NCBI GenBank assembly: GCA_023375785.1
Contig: SZWC01008659.1
Location: 62,694 to 106,977 of the forward strand
Direction: 5' to 3'
DNA: 44,284 bases
Origin: Penium margaritaceum
Taxonomy: Eukaryota; Streptophyta; Zygnematophyceae; Desmidiales; Peniaceae
Of this stretch, positions 28,900 to 38,678 are shown one piece after another. A model generated the notes under the pieces. It ran no database searches. It saw nothing but the letters and a program-made list of their open reading frames with translations, and was not told the origin of the DNA. Made by a program: the position numbers and the translations under genes. Position 1 is the first letter of the stretch, and each line of letters opens with the position of its first letter.

Positions 28900-29390
28900 C
28901 TTTTCCCGCCAGCCCATCATAGGTGGTCATACCAAGGATAGCCATGCTTTTACTGTGTGGGTCTGTGGACTGCACATTAGTCAAGCAAACCATGAGCATG
29001 TGCTTAATGCTGTAGTGTTCAAGTACCACCTGTCATTTATCCAATATGCAAATAGTGATTGCACACGTCAATGTGCTTTTGTTATTCTGTTCTGCGTCAG
29101 GTTGTTGGTCACTGAGATGGAGCTGTTATAGTTCTCCTGCACCACCATGAGCTCCTGCTGCAGCATTCCAAGCTACCTCTACAACTTGCAGAGCCACGCA
29201 CCCTCCTTGACCACTCCAGCCAGTGTGATGTGGTCTCCTTCCAATGTGGAGGAAGCGACGTACTCTTGCATTCTGATACACAAAGAAACCGTTGCACCTA
29301 GAAGGAAGAACACATAGCCATTGGTGGGTTTCCATCCGTCCACATCACCTGCGTAGTCTGCCTTAGTGTGGTAGACTAAACGCAAGGGGC
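28900..29390 (-). pseudogene. copia RNase H, degenerate (minus-strand relic)
   Basis: The minus strand from 29385 reads LVYHTKADYAGDVDGWKPTN then GYVFFLLGATVSL, with VASSTLEGDHITLAGVVKEG following. This matches 'GYSDADWAGD...RKSTSGY.F.L.G..VSW' and 'STTEAEY.AL..A.KE...L'. The Asp of DADWAGD is present, but the Glu of 'EAEY' is not clear (GDH). Further toward 28900 only weak pieces remain. Frameshifts are near 29320 and 29180. Confidence 0.82.
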
Positions 29391-29479
29391 CGATCCTCCC
29401 CTAGTTGTCAAACCTCAGGCGTATGTGCCGCATCACTTGCATGTAGTGGAAGATGCATTTGACGGCCTTAAAGTGCAGT

Positions 29480-30420
29480 GACCCAAGACTGGCCACTTAT
29501 CTGCCAACTTGGCTTACCTCGTAGGTCGGGTCGAGGTGAGTTGCCACCATGCCATACATGAGACTGGGCACCATCAACTGGTGTGAAACCCCCACCATCT
29601 TCTTGCTCTTAGTTTCTTTATGGTACCATTCTCAAACTCACGTTACAAATCTTGGAGACCAAGCTGCCGACATTTTTTCAGTCCTCCACGTCGCGTCGCT
29701 TCAAGTATTTGGCCATGTAATTGACATGTCCAAGCTCAAGCGTGCATGCCGTCCTTTGTATCATGCTCTCCCTTAGGCAATACTCTAGCCCCCCCATGTC
29801 GGGCGATTGGAACCTGCCTCTCATCTGCTCTTCTAGTTATTGTGGAGTATGCAAGTAAGAGGAATACAATATGAGTCATCCATGTAGAGTACAAAGGTAT
29901 GGTGAATCTTTCTGTTACACTGCACATAAATGCAACTATTACATTCATAATGTTTGATGTTATGTCATGTATGTGTTCATCTTTTGGTACCAACATAGTG
30001 GTGATTTTTTAAGGCCATACAAAATCCTCTACAACCTGCACACCTTGAACCCCTGCACGTCCTACCCCTCCGGAACCTCCACAAAGATCTTCTTGTTGAA
30101 CATGCCTTAGGGGACTGTCACTTTGAAATATTTTTTATCTCCATTTCCTTAGCAACTGCCACCGTGAGGGTCTTCCGGAGTCGCGTTGTCACAAGTGTGA
30201 ATATCTTGACGCAATACTTCCCCTAGCGTTGTTAAGGCCCGTTTTTCACGACCCATGCCTTGTTTTCATCCACCTTGGTGTGCTTTCTGCCAGAAAACTA
30301 CTTGGATCCAATGACCTTAGCATCCTTCCTGCATTCTACTAGCTCCCAAGTGTTTTTCTCATGAATAAACTCCAGCTCTGACTTTATAGCTTCATCCCAC
30401 TGATCCCCTTCAGACAGTGT
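29480..30420 (-). pseudogene. copia reverse transcriptase, degenerate (minus-strand relic)
   Basis: Minus strand, right to left: GDQWDEAIKSELEFIHEKNT then WELVECRKDAKVIGSK near 30415-30300, FTLVTTRLRKTLTVAVAKEME near 30190, TFVLYMDDSYC near 29890, with the YMDD active site encoded at 29875-29889 (both aspartates present), then a DMGG/CLRE-type 'MSDLG...LG' segment and SKICNVSLRMVP near 29650. The central MDVKTAFLNG block is decayed. Multiple frameshifts. Confidence 0.8.
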
Positions 30421-30559
30421 AAACGGGTCTGGCATGGTTTTTGGCTCCACTTTGGCTCCCATGATGCACTGCGCCATGCGACATTGGCTTCCAAGGCTGT
30501 GTCATACCATTTTGACTCATTGTGTTGCTTGTAGCCACATCACACAAATCTTGGTGACA

Positions 30560-31660
30560 CTACCTGCTGGTTTGATGCAAATCTATGAAAGTGATATCTT
30601 CCTTCTTGGACTCCTCTTCTGTGGCTGCTGCATCCTCTACCCTGGCAAAACCTCTACATGCACCATCACTCTGCTTTACTCTAGCAACGTCGCACTCCAA
30701 GTATGCTTCTTTGATGTCAGTATTTGTAGGTTCCTCATCATTGGTGAGTAGCTGGAACCATTGACATTGTCTGGGAGAGTCCACCGTGCAAATGTGGCTT
30801 TTGCTAGTGTTGTAGCTTTTCTGCCTTTCAAACTGGATGTCATGGATATGGATGATCTCCTCCTTCAGTATTTTTTTATAGAAGGTACGCCTTGTGCATG
30901 ATCTTACAGCTAAAGAAGAGCCCAACATGGCACCCAGGTCTGGTTTTCCTTCGCGGTGGTGTGCCGCCTGCATCATCACGTGCGCAATGCACCTGAAGAC
31001 CGTCAACTACACCGTACTAGGCTTGCGGCCACTCCATACCTTCTACGGTAACTTCCAACCATTCTCCCCTTTCAGCACCATCATCGCGGTTTGTTTGATG
31101 GTTTAGCTTGCCATTTACAATGCTTATACTCCCAAGCCCTATAGAAATTCCACGTCCACGAGCATCGAGGCTCCATGTTCAACAGTGTTTGATGTGTCCT
31201 CTCTGCCATGCTATTACATTGTGGCAAGTAGGGCGTCGTCTCCTACAACTTGAAACCCTTCTAATTCTTCCACCCAGTACAGCCCATGTACTCTTTGCTA
31301 TTGCCGCTGAGTAACGCAATAAACTTATGGCCAGTCCATCTTTCCACTGCGATGACATCCTCCTTCAACTGGCCAGCACCTCAACTTTCCACACCATGAA
31401 ATAAGCGTGGATTTTCTTTCTATAGACGTGGATGAATACGTGGACAAAATTTGTGCCAATTTTGAGGATGTTTTAAGTGGACGGCACACGTCACTAACCA
31501 CAACCTTGAGAACATCCTGGATGCTACATTCACTCTCATTGAACGAGTTATGCGGCACTTAATGCTTAAACTTTCTATGCACTACTACATCTACTACTAC
31601 CTCTGCTGCATTGGTGATGTCGAGGTCATGGACAATATTGCACTTTCCATGTCCTTCATA
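30560..31660 (-). pseudogene. copia integrase region, degenerate (minus-strand relic)
   Basis: The minus strand from 31558 reads VLKVVVSDVCRPLKTSSK, matching 'L..VHSDVCGP....S' with the first catalytic Asp. Fragments of the core follow, then near 30960-30900 KTRPGCHVGLFFSCKIMHKA, matching the 'DARG.K..FLGYS...KAYR' C-terminal segment. A long open frame (31006-30560) covers the integrase-RT spacer. The second Asp and the Glu are not readable. Confidence 0.65.
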
Positions 31661-31757
31661 ACTATGGGTGAAGAATGCCCCAACCGCTACTGTTAGATAT
31701 CCACATCATCTCTCCCTCCTTTGTTCTAGTTGATGGCACGTTGTTCTGATTTTTCTA

Positions 31758-32326
31758 TGTTAACCTCTCCTTGTATATACTCCTCCGTGGTTTGGCCATG
31801 AGTGCGCAGGGCATGCTGGAGTAGAGACTGGAGGCGATGCACCGTGACGGCACGTGATTCCCCAACTCTGCACGCGTGGTCGTCTCCATCTTGCTCGCAT
31901 GCCCCGTATCCTCCTCGCCAGAGGTGGCCGGCAGCTTCTTCTCATGTTACCCTTACATGTAGCTCCTAGATGAAAGTGACATAGTTTAGGTCTTGCGCTA
32001 CCTAACCTACTTATGACCTTGCTCTAGGCATGTGGGTAGGGAAACATTAGGTCACTTTCACAGTGACATAGGTAGGAGAGGGCGGGCAGAGCGAGGGGTT
32101 CGGCTGGCTTTCGCCCCGGCCTGGTTGACTCGCCGACAAGGTTCACTCTTCGGCCGATGGGTGGAGCTCGTCTAGCAAGCCTCCACCCGTAACAGCTCTA
32201 TAAGCTGTTACTCGCGACTTTCCTAGGGTTTTGCGCCATGGCGCTTGACATACTCAAGGCTAGCTTACTCTACACTTAACCAATTCACGCGCCGTAAGTT
32301 TTATTGGATTCGCATCAGTCTCCTGA
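31758..32326 (+). repeat. 5' LTR of copia-2
   Basis: 569 bp, TGTTAACCTC...CTCCTGA; the expected terminal CA is GA here and in the 3' LTR. Hairpins TAACAGCT/AGCTGTTA (32190-32210) and GGGTGGAG/CTCCACCC (32159-32166 with 32181-32188) lie near the 3' end. Confidence 0.93.
32159..32210. repeat. paired LTR hairpins of copia-2
   Basis: Two adjacent stem-loops in the same relative place and order as those of copia-1 (read on its coding strand). The TAACAGCT stem is kept in the 3' LTR at 37923-37943, where it is one pair longer (C:G instead of C.A). Confidence 0.8.
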
Positions 32327-32344
32327 TGATATCAGAGCCAGGTT
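32327..32344 (+). promoter_or_regulatory. primer-binding site of copia-2 (initiator tRNA-Met)
   Basis: TGATATCAGAGCCAGGTT directly follows the 5' LTR, one base different from the 18-nt complement of initiator tRNA-Met. Confidence 0.92.
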
Positions 32345-32793
32345 AGACGTCATTCCATGGCAGATTGGGTCGGCGCCAAGCAAAAACGGGGGCGGCCGAG
32401 GTGCGCGCGGCAGGAGACCCACAAGGCTGCCATGGAAGCAGGCCACACTAGAATCTAGGCACGTCGAACAAGCTCCACTAGGCTGCGTACAAAGGGTGGA
32501 GACGGCAGAAAAGGGGGGGGGCAACTCTAGAGGAGGAAAACGGCAAGGGAGACCGCACGCCATTCTCACTTATCAAGAGTGACGGCAGGATCTCCAGGCC
32601 TAGAAACTTGCTGTGCAGGTCCAATACGGCCTGGCAGGGGTCCCGAGACCAAGAACAGGCGGTCCCCATCGAGCTTCGGTTTCGCAGCAGAAAATTGGGC
32701 CCAAAGTGGTCCCGGCGAATTGCTGCCAAGATTTTCTTCGGTAGCAAAGCGAGGGTAGCAGAGCCTAGACACGCATCTTAGCTTCCCTCCAGC
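32345..32793 (+). other. copia-2 leader between PBS and gag
   Basis: Noncoding leader of about 450 bp, homologous to 21401-21867 of copia-1, with a poly-G run near 32512-32520. The equivalent region in copia-1 lies between its PBS and its gag ATG. Confidence 0.6.
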
Positions 32794-34095
32794 TTGCACG
32801 GCGCTAGGAGTGTAGCGGGATCCGTGCCAGGAGGGGCCGGTGCTAACGCCGGAGCCACCGCCGGTGCCAATGCCGGCGCCGGAGCCGACGCCGACACCGC
32901 ATCCATGGGGATGACATGGGACGAACTGAGCAAGATTTTTTCCTACAAGGACCTGATGCCGCCGCTGCTTGGCACGCGTGACTTCCTGGCATGGAAGGAC
33001 GTCTTCCTTTCCTGGGCGGCGGAGCATGCGCTTGAGGACTACTACCTCGCTTCGTCGCCCAATGCCACTGACGTGCGGGTGCTCTTGTGAGCATTCAATG
33101 CCCTGGTCCGTGCGCTTCCAGAGGATCAGTAGTACTCGGTCCGTCACTTCCGCTTTGGAGGAAAAGGGGAGGATCCCCCCAATCCGCGCAGCGGAGAGTC
33201 TCGACCCCACGATGCATGTCAGCACCTGACCACGGAAAAGGAGAAGCAGGGAATGGCCCCAGTCATTGCCCTGCGCGACAAACTGTGCAACCTTCGTCCT
33301 AAGCCATGTGCACCGGTTGCTGAGTATTGGATTCGGCCATGGACCTACGCCGGCGCATCCTCGGTCTTGGCGCATCCTGCACCGTTCTGGAGTGGCTGGA
33401 TCCGGTTCTCATACACCTTGGAGAACCATACATGGACTTTCTGGACTGGCCGCGGATTACTTCGGAAGCTGAAAGTCGCCAACATCGAGAGCACATGCTT
33501 GGCTGAAGTATTCGAGGAGTTGCGGAACTACAAATACATCCTGAGAGGTGAGGCACGCGAAGATGAGGGTGTATCAACGAGTGCGTTTGTCCATCAGAGA
33601 GGAGGCACCACCCATCCATCACATCAGCAAACTGGTGGGGAAGGCTGTGGAGGCTGTGGGGATCGAGGCGGACAAGATGGTCGGGGGCGAGGTCGCGGCC
33701 AAGGAGCTGGACACCGGACCTGCAACTACTGTGGACAGCCAGGTCATTACTGGCGGGCCTGCCCATCTCTCCAGCTCATCATGACACCCCTCAGGCAGCA
33801 GAAACGCTCAGCAACAGCCCAGCTGCCAATGTCGTATGCACATCCCAGTCAGCACCTGCGGCCTCCTTCATGGACGGCTCTGTATGTGACCGGATCCCGT
33901 ACGCCGGCACCCTTTGGGGTGGAAACACTTGGTCCGCCACAGCTACAGCATCCCATGTACCCTTCAGTGCCAGCTCCATCTCCACCACTGTACCAGGGAC
34001 CCTTCTTTGTGCCCCAATACGTGAGTGCGCCTACTCCTGTTCCAGCATGGGGGCAGAGGGTATACTTTGAGACGACCGAGCCACAGCAGCCGTGA
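32794..34095 (+). pseudogene. copia-2 gag with CCHC zinc knuckle
   Basis: Same protein as copia-1 gag: GGAGANAGA-type N-terminus, DLMPPLLGTRDFLAWKDVFL, a TGA near 33088 (VLL*AFN) and TAG near 33130 (EDQ*YS), RPKPCAPVAEYW, GLLRKLKVANIESTCLAEVF, a Gly-rich tract and an intact knuckle CNYCGQPGHYWRAC (about 33721-33762). The codon aligned with the copia-1 start ATG is AGG (32806-32808), so the start is lost. Part of the capsid (33345-33450) reads in a shifted frame. The C-terminal spacer is Pro/Tyr-rich. Confidence 0.9.
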
Positions 34096-34122
34096 GCACT
34101 GCCACTAGGACCGGGGTGGAGT

Positions 34123-34473
34123 GTGCCCACACAGCTGCATCCACCTGAGCCATCTTCCACCCCACAGCTGCCAGGTCAGAAGCTGCGATACATACATATC
34201 ACCACGTTGCACGCATTACCAATGCATGATTGGTTGTTTGTCACCACTGCATCACATCATATGCCCCCGCATCGTCAGTTGTTTTTCACATTGCATGCCA
34301 CGCCTGATGTTGAGGGTGTTAAAACCGGGTCTGGAGAAGTGTTGTCGGTTGAAGGTGTGGAAACGGATGCTCTCCAGGCACCGGGTTGGGTGTTTGTGGC
34401 TGACTGGTGTGCTGTATGTGCCGTGGCTGAAAGTCAACCTGTTGTCTGGGGGGAAGTTAGACTAACAGGCTAA
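34123..34473 (+). pseudogene. copia-2 protease, active-site Asp lost
   Basis: Aligns with the copia-1 protease throughout (LHALPMHDWLF, PHRQLFFTLHATPDVEGVKT, GSGEVLSVEG). The catalytic position reads WLFVTTASHHM: Asp is Val. A frameshift near 34390-34470 joins it to integrase. Confidence 0.88.
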
Positions 34474-34474
34474 T

Positions 34475-35600
34475 GTGTCCGCACTAACACAGAAACAATG
34501 CTGTATGCTCTTTGATGCGTCTTGTGCTTTGTTGGCCGATGGGCCGTTGTACACTGACATGTTGTACAAAATGACACTATTTTCCCTTGTCCACTCACAA
34601 GTGAACCGACCCCAAGCACACATTGTTACGAGCACTGACACTACACCCACAGACCTCAATCATCGCCGCCTTGCACAGCTCAACACTGAGACAGTTGCTA
34701 ATTCACTAAAACATTCTCCGGCACACGGTTTGCTTCCTGGTGACTGTCCTCACGGCCTCAAAGCAAACACATGTCTTGAGTGTCACAAAAGAAAGGCACG
34801 CAGACAGACATTTCCTAGATCAAGTATTGTAACCACGAGGCCCTTGGCACTGGTACATGCAGATCTAACAGGAACGATGCCAGTGCCATCTGTCCAGTAT
34901 GTGTCACTATATGTTTTGACCCTCACAGATGATCAGAGCGGGTTTCGCTGGGCCTTTTTGCTGAAAACCAAGGCAGATGCCCAACGTGCTGTTGTTGAAT
35001 GGATCCCACTCGCTGAGAGACAGACAGGTTGTTTGCTGCTGAAGCTACAAACTGACAGAGGAGGAGAGTTCCTTGGTGCACTGACAGCGGAAATGAAAAC
35101 TAGAGGAATCGAACATCAGTCCACAGCTCCCTACAATCTACAGCAAAATGGAGTGGCAGAATGCTGGCACAGAACCTTGGTTGATGCACTGCGTACACTG
35201 CTGACCGAATCTGGCATATCCTTTGGGTTTTGGGAGGAGGCTATGAAATGTATCACCTAGGTATGGAACCGCACTCCACAAGGTCTGCTACCCAAGTCTA
35301 TCATACCCTGGGAGCAGTGGTTTTAAGCAAATGCTGACCTGAGTCCTGCCCAGTTGTGGGGCACAATGGCCTGTGTCTGGTTTGCACCACCACGACGAGA
35401 TCACAAGCTGAGCCCACGGCTTCGATGGTACATCTTTGTTGGGGTTTCCCACGCCTCCAAGGCCTGGAGGTTCTAGGATCTCACTGACCACAGCTTTGTT
35501 GAAAGTCGGGATGCCTCCTTTCTGGAGCACATCCCCTACATGATAGTTCGTACACTCCGACATGCCCCCTCCATGTCCTTGCGAGAGCACAACCCAGAGT
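34475..35600 (+). pseudogene. copia-2 integrase
   Basis: Zinc module HRRLAQLN...CLECHKRKA (the first module's second His is Gln, CxxC intact). Catalytic residues are VHADLTG, LQTDRGGEF, and PYNLQQNGVAECWHR, where the last keeps the Glu but the following Arg is Cys. The C-terminal LWGTMACVWFAPP...KLSPR and ESRDASFLEHIPY are clear. In-frame stops: TAG near 35258, TAA near 35324, TAG near 35475. There is no frameshift within the domain. Confidence 0.92.
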
Positions 35601-37486
35601 ATGTGAGTGTGCCTGCTTTCATGCCCACTCCATCACACTATGCGAGTCAGATGGCTCAACCCACGTAGGACAATGAGATGGCCACCCCAGTTCCAAAAGA
35701 CTTGCTGCCGTCCACGGACCTGGCCAGCACAGAATCTGGTGGCACCGAGGCACCCCCAGGTCTCAGGCCTGTGATTCCTCCTGCTGAGACAGAAAGTACG
35801 AACACACCAACGCCCGAATCATTGTGTCAAGCCCTGCGTGCTCTTCCCAGGTTAGACTGCAAAACATTATACCATACTGTCAGCGTAGGAACCATAGACC
35901 ACAGTGCAACTGAACCACTGACGCTCACTGAAGCAAGGGGGCGTCCAGATGCTGTTGAATGGGAAAAGGCAATGGTGCCTGAACTGAACATACTATTAGG
36001 ACATGATGTGTACGAGGTAGTGCCCTTACCACCCGATCGCAAGGCCATTTATGTCAAACATGTGTTCAAGCTCAAGAGGAATCTCAAAGGTCTGATTGAG
36101 AAGTACAAAGCATGTCTTGTGGCCAAAGGATTTCATCAGTTTCCAGGCCAGGACTTCACAGACATGTATGCGCCTGTGGGAAAGTACGCCACCAACCGCA
36201 TCCTGCTAGCAGTGGCAGCACGCAAGGACTAGGATATCCATCAGATGGATGTAAAAAATGATTTCTTGAATGGACCGGTGGAAGAGGAACTGTATGTAAA
36301 ACAGCCTGAGGGATTTGAGGACGGTACAGGCCGTGTGTGGCTCTTGGTGAAATCCCTGTATGGTCTAAAGCAAGCACCTTGGTGTTGGAACAAAGAGATC
36401 TGCCGCACCCTGGAGACTGGTAGATTCACACAAAGCATTTGTGATCCCTCATTGTTCCTCCGCTAGGACAATTGTCTGCCAGTGGCTTTGCTCGTCTATG
36501 TTGATGATCTAGTGATCTTGTCCCCCTCACTCACGCTCATTGCACAGGCCAAAGCACTGCTTAAAGCCAACGACAAAATGACGGACCTAGGCGAGGCACA
36601 AAACTTCCTAGGCATGACCATCACACGTGACCACACAGCACACACCTTGATCCTTCATCAATGTCGCTTCATCGCTCAACTCACTGATCGCTTCCAACAC
36701 TTGGTCCAGCATCTCCCATAGCAGAACACACTCATGAGCCCCGATTTCTATGCACACCTGTTGGATGCACGCACCACCGACTACGGTCCCGATAAAGATC
36801 CCACAATGTACCGACAGATTACAGGCAGTCTTTCATACTTAGCATCCACCAAACGTCCATACATTGCATGCGTAGTCATTGTACTTGCTCAGTTCAGCCA
36901 GCAACCACGCACCAAACATCAAAAGGCAATGCTAAAGCTACCACGTTATGTGCTGGACACCTCTGCCCTTGGTCTGGTGTTTGCCCCTGTTGCAGGTTTT
37001 GTCCTAGATGGGTACTGCGATAGTGAATGTGCTTGTGATCGTGCAACTCGTGGTCAAGGTGGCTATGTGTTTTGTGTGTGGGGGACTGCTGTGTCCTGGT
37101 GTAGTGCCAAACGGTCATGTGTGGCGCGCAGCATGGCAGAAGCAGAGTACATGGCACTGAGTGAGGCACCATGTGAGGGAATTTAGATTGCACGTCTGCT
37201 TGAGGAATTGGGGGTGCACACAACTGCTGCACCTGTGCATAGTGACAACTCTGCAGCAAGTCGCATAGCCGCAAATGATGGTGTAATGCATCCACACATA
37301 AAGCATATTAATGTCGACCATCACTTTGTGCGAGAGGCATTGGAGGCTGGGACGGTGGGAGTGTGTGCCATTAGTACCCAGGCACAGCTGGCAGACTTTC
37401 TTACCACGGCTCTCTCATCCCCCCCTCTCCCTCTGCAACTGCAACACCTCGGCTGCATGCCTGCCGCACTCCCATCCAGGGGGGTG
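35601..37486 (+). pseudogene. copia-2 reverse transcriptase-RNase H
   Basis: Pro/Thr spacer (35678-35830), then [55 protein letters not shown] and an intact YVDDLVILSP active site (about 36497-36511). Next come MTDLGEAQNFLGMTI, RNase H CDSECACDRATRG, SMAEAEYMALSEA, HSDNSAASRIAANDG and IKHINVDHHFVREAL, ending ADFLTTALSS just before the purine tract. Five TAG stops are in frame (near 35668, 36230, 36465, 36720 and 37183) with no indel over 1.8 kb. Two of them align with Trp of copia-1 (KD*DIHQ, EGI*IARL). Confidence 0.93.
37476..37486 (+). promoter_or_regulatory. polypurine tract of copia-2
   Basis: CCAGGGGGGTG directly precedes the 3' LTR TGTTAACC; the copia-1 tract is nearly the same. Confidence 0.75.
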
Positions 37487-38059
37487 TGTTAACCTCTCCT
37501 TTTACATATTCCTCTGTGGTTTGGCCTTGAGTGCGTAGGGCATGCTGGAATAGAGACTGGAGGTGACGCACCGTGACGGCACGCGACTCCCTAGCTTCGC
37601 ACGCGTGGCCGTATTTATCTTGCTCGCATGCCCCGTATAGGTGGTAGATTCTTCTCGTGTTACCCTTACATGTAGCTCTTAGGTGGAAGTGACATACATT
37701 AGGTCTTGTGCTGCCTAACCTACTGGTGACCTTGCTCTAGGCATGTGGGTAGGGAAATACTAGGTCATTTTCATAGTGACATAGGTCGGAGGGGGCGGGC
37801 AGAGCGAGCCATTCCTCTCTTGTTTTTGGGATTCGGCAGGCTTTCGCCCCGGCCTGGTTGACTCGCCAACGAGCTTCACTTGCCGGCCGATGAGTGGAGC
37901 TCGACTGGCGAGCCTCCACCCGTAACAGCTCTTTGAGCTGTTACTCGCAACTTTGCTAGGGTTTTCCGCCATGGCGCTTGACAAACCCAAGGCTAGCTTG
38001 CTCTACACTTAACCAATTCATGCACTGTAAGTTGCATTGGATTCACATCAGTCTCCTGA
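37487..38059 (+). repeat. 3' LTR of copia-2
   Basis: 573 bp, homologous over its length to 31758-32326 with a deletion near 37640-37660. It is followed directly by TTCTA. Confidence 0.93.
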
Positions 38060-38064
38060 TTCTA

Positions 38065-38269
38065 CGCCTGCCATTATAGGAATCACCATGATTGCCATGA
38101 TGTGGAGGCCTCCCTCATGATTTTCCTCCAACAGAACTTCGTCGTCATCTTCCATGTGTACCATTGTGCCTCTCTTAAAGAAGATTACCTCAGATCACCT
38201 ATCTTTTAATGAGTCAACACTTAGTATTAGCTAGGCTAAGGACATTTCAAAAGACATATGAAAGACACC
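38065..38269 (-). other. minus-strand copia relic, continuation beyond copia-2
   Basis: The flank shares the copia-2 target duplication with 31753-31757, so it is the same older sequence. By position it should be gag/protease. Minus-strand readings such as KIGDLR*SSLREAQ vaguely resemble the 'LTLE.....LL.EEARR' end of copia gag, but this is weak. Confidence 0.5.
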
Positions 38270-38430
38270 TGTAACAGATTTGTCGAAATCCTTGGCCGAC
38301 TAGGCCACAACCGCAGTGGTTGAGGGTCTTCGACCCTCAAGCCATCCCGTCTCACAGCCCACAGTCCCAGGTGACCCCGCTTGAGCCATGTGGCTCCTTC
38401 GACCGGTCGGCATGGCACTGCCACACTACA
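38270..38430 (-). repeat. 3' LTR of TRIM
   Basis: 161 bp, roughly 85% identical by eye to 38514-38673. Shared blocks include ATCCTTGG(C)...GACTAGGCC, CAGGTGACCCCGCT and GTGGCTCCTTCGACC. Confidence 0.95.
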
Positions 38431-38442
38431 CTCCCCCCCACT
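38431..38442 (-). promoter_or_regulatory. polypurine tract of TRIM
   Basis: The minus strand reads AGTGGGGGGGAG directly before the 3' LTR TGTAGTGTGG. Confidence 0.8.
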
Positions 38443-38483
38443 AGGAGTGAGAGCCGCCTCGGCATCTCCGGTAATCCCGATGT

Positions 38484-38512
38484 GGGAGTCGAGCCCGCAA
38501 GCTGTGATACCA
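38484..38512 (-). promoter_or_regulatory. primer-binding site of TRIM, unusually long tRNA-like match
   Basis: The + strand ends ...GCTGTGATACCA, one base different from the initiator tRNA-Met 3' terminus over its last 12 nt. The preceding GGGAGTCGAGCCCGC resembles a T-arm half. The PBS starts one base inside the LTR edge. Confidence 0.8.
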
Positions 38513-38513
38513 T

Positions 38514-38673
38514 TGTAACAGATCCGTTAGAATCCTTGGCAGACTAGGCCAAACCGCGGTGCTTGAGGGTCTCCGATCCTCAAGCCATCTTGTTTCACCA
38601 CCCACAATCCCAGGTGACCCCGCTCGAGTCTTGTGGCTCCTTCGACCAGTCGGCGTGGCACTGCCACGCTACA
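38514..38673 (-). repeat. 5' LTR of TRIM
   Basis: 160 bp partner of 38270-38430, adjacent to the PBS and to the right copy of ACACC. Confidence 0.95.
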
Positions 38674-38678
38674 ACACC

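Larger units (their letters stand above)
28838..31757 (-). mobile_element. minus-strand copia relic, 3' portion
   Basis: The minus strand carries integrase, RT and RNase H remnants in copia order. GAGGGGGAGAATG (+ strand about 28838-28852) follows as a purine tract before a possible LTR start TGTTCAGAA that would extend left through the duplicated segments. The element is cut at 31757 by copia-2 and its sequence resumes at 38065. Confidence 0.75.
31758..38059 (+). mobile_element. Ty1/copia element copia-2, + strand, complete ends
   Basis: 6302 bp between TTCTA at 31753-31757 and TTCTA at 38060-38064 (target duplication). LTRs are 31758-32326 and 37487-38059. An initiator-Met PBS, gag, protease, integrase, RT, RNase H and purine tract are all present. 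Proteins and LTRs are homologous to copia-1, in the opposite orientation. From 34475 to 37492 the pol frame has no indel but eight stops. The gag start and protease active site are also mutated, so it is inactive. Confidence 0.95.
38270..38673 (-). mobile_element. TRIM-type miniature LTR retrotransposon
   Basis: Terminal direct repeats 38270-38430 (161 bp) and 38514-38673 (160 bp) begin TGTAACAGAT and end ...CTACA on the + strand. They flank only 83 bp. The 5-bp target duplication ACACC lies at 38265-38269 and 38674-38678. The internal part holds a PBS at its right edge (minus strand TGGTATCACAGC) and a C-run/purine tract at its left edge, so it is oriented minus. There is no coding capacity. 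It is inserted in the minus-strand copia relic. Confidence 0.95.

Noticed and set aside
28862..29131. 89-codon + strand frame with hydrophobic segments
   Set aside because: Antisense to the RNase H end of the minus-strand copia relic; no independent evidence.
34475..37492. TAG as a reassigned sense codon (seven in-frame TAGs in an otherwise open pol frame)
   Set aside because: Copia-1, the same family, has ordinary Trp at several of these sites. TGA and TAA stops occur in neighbouring relics, and copia-2 also lost its gag start and protease Asp. Decay explains it.
38484..38512. Partial tRNA gene
   Set aside because: Only a 3'-half-like sequence ending CCA is present, exactly at an LTR edge. 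It is a primer-binding site, not a gene.
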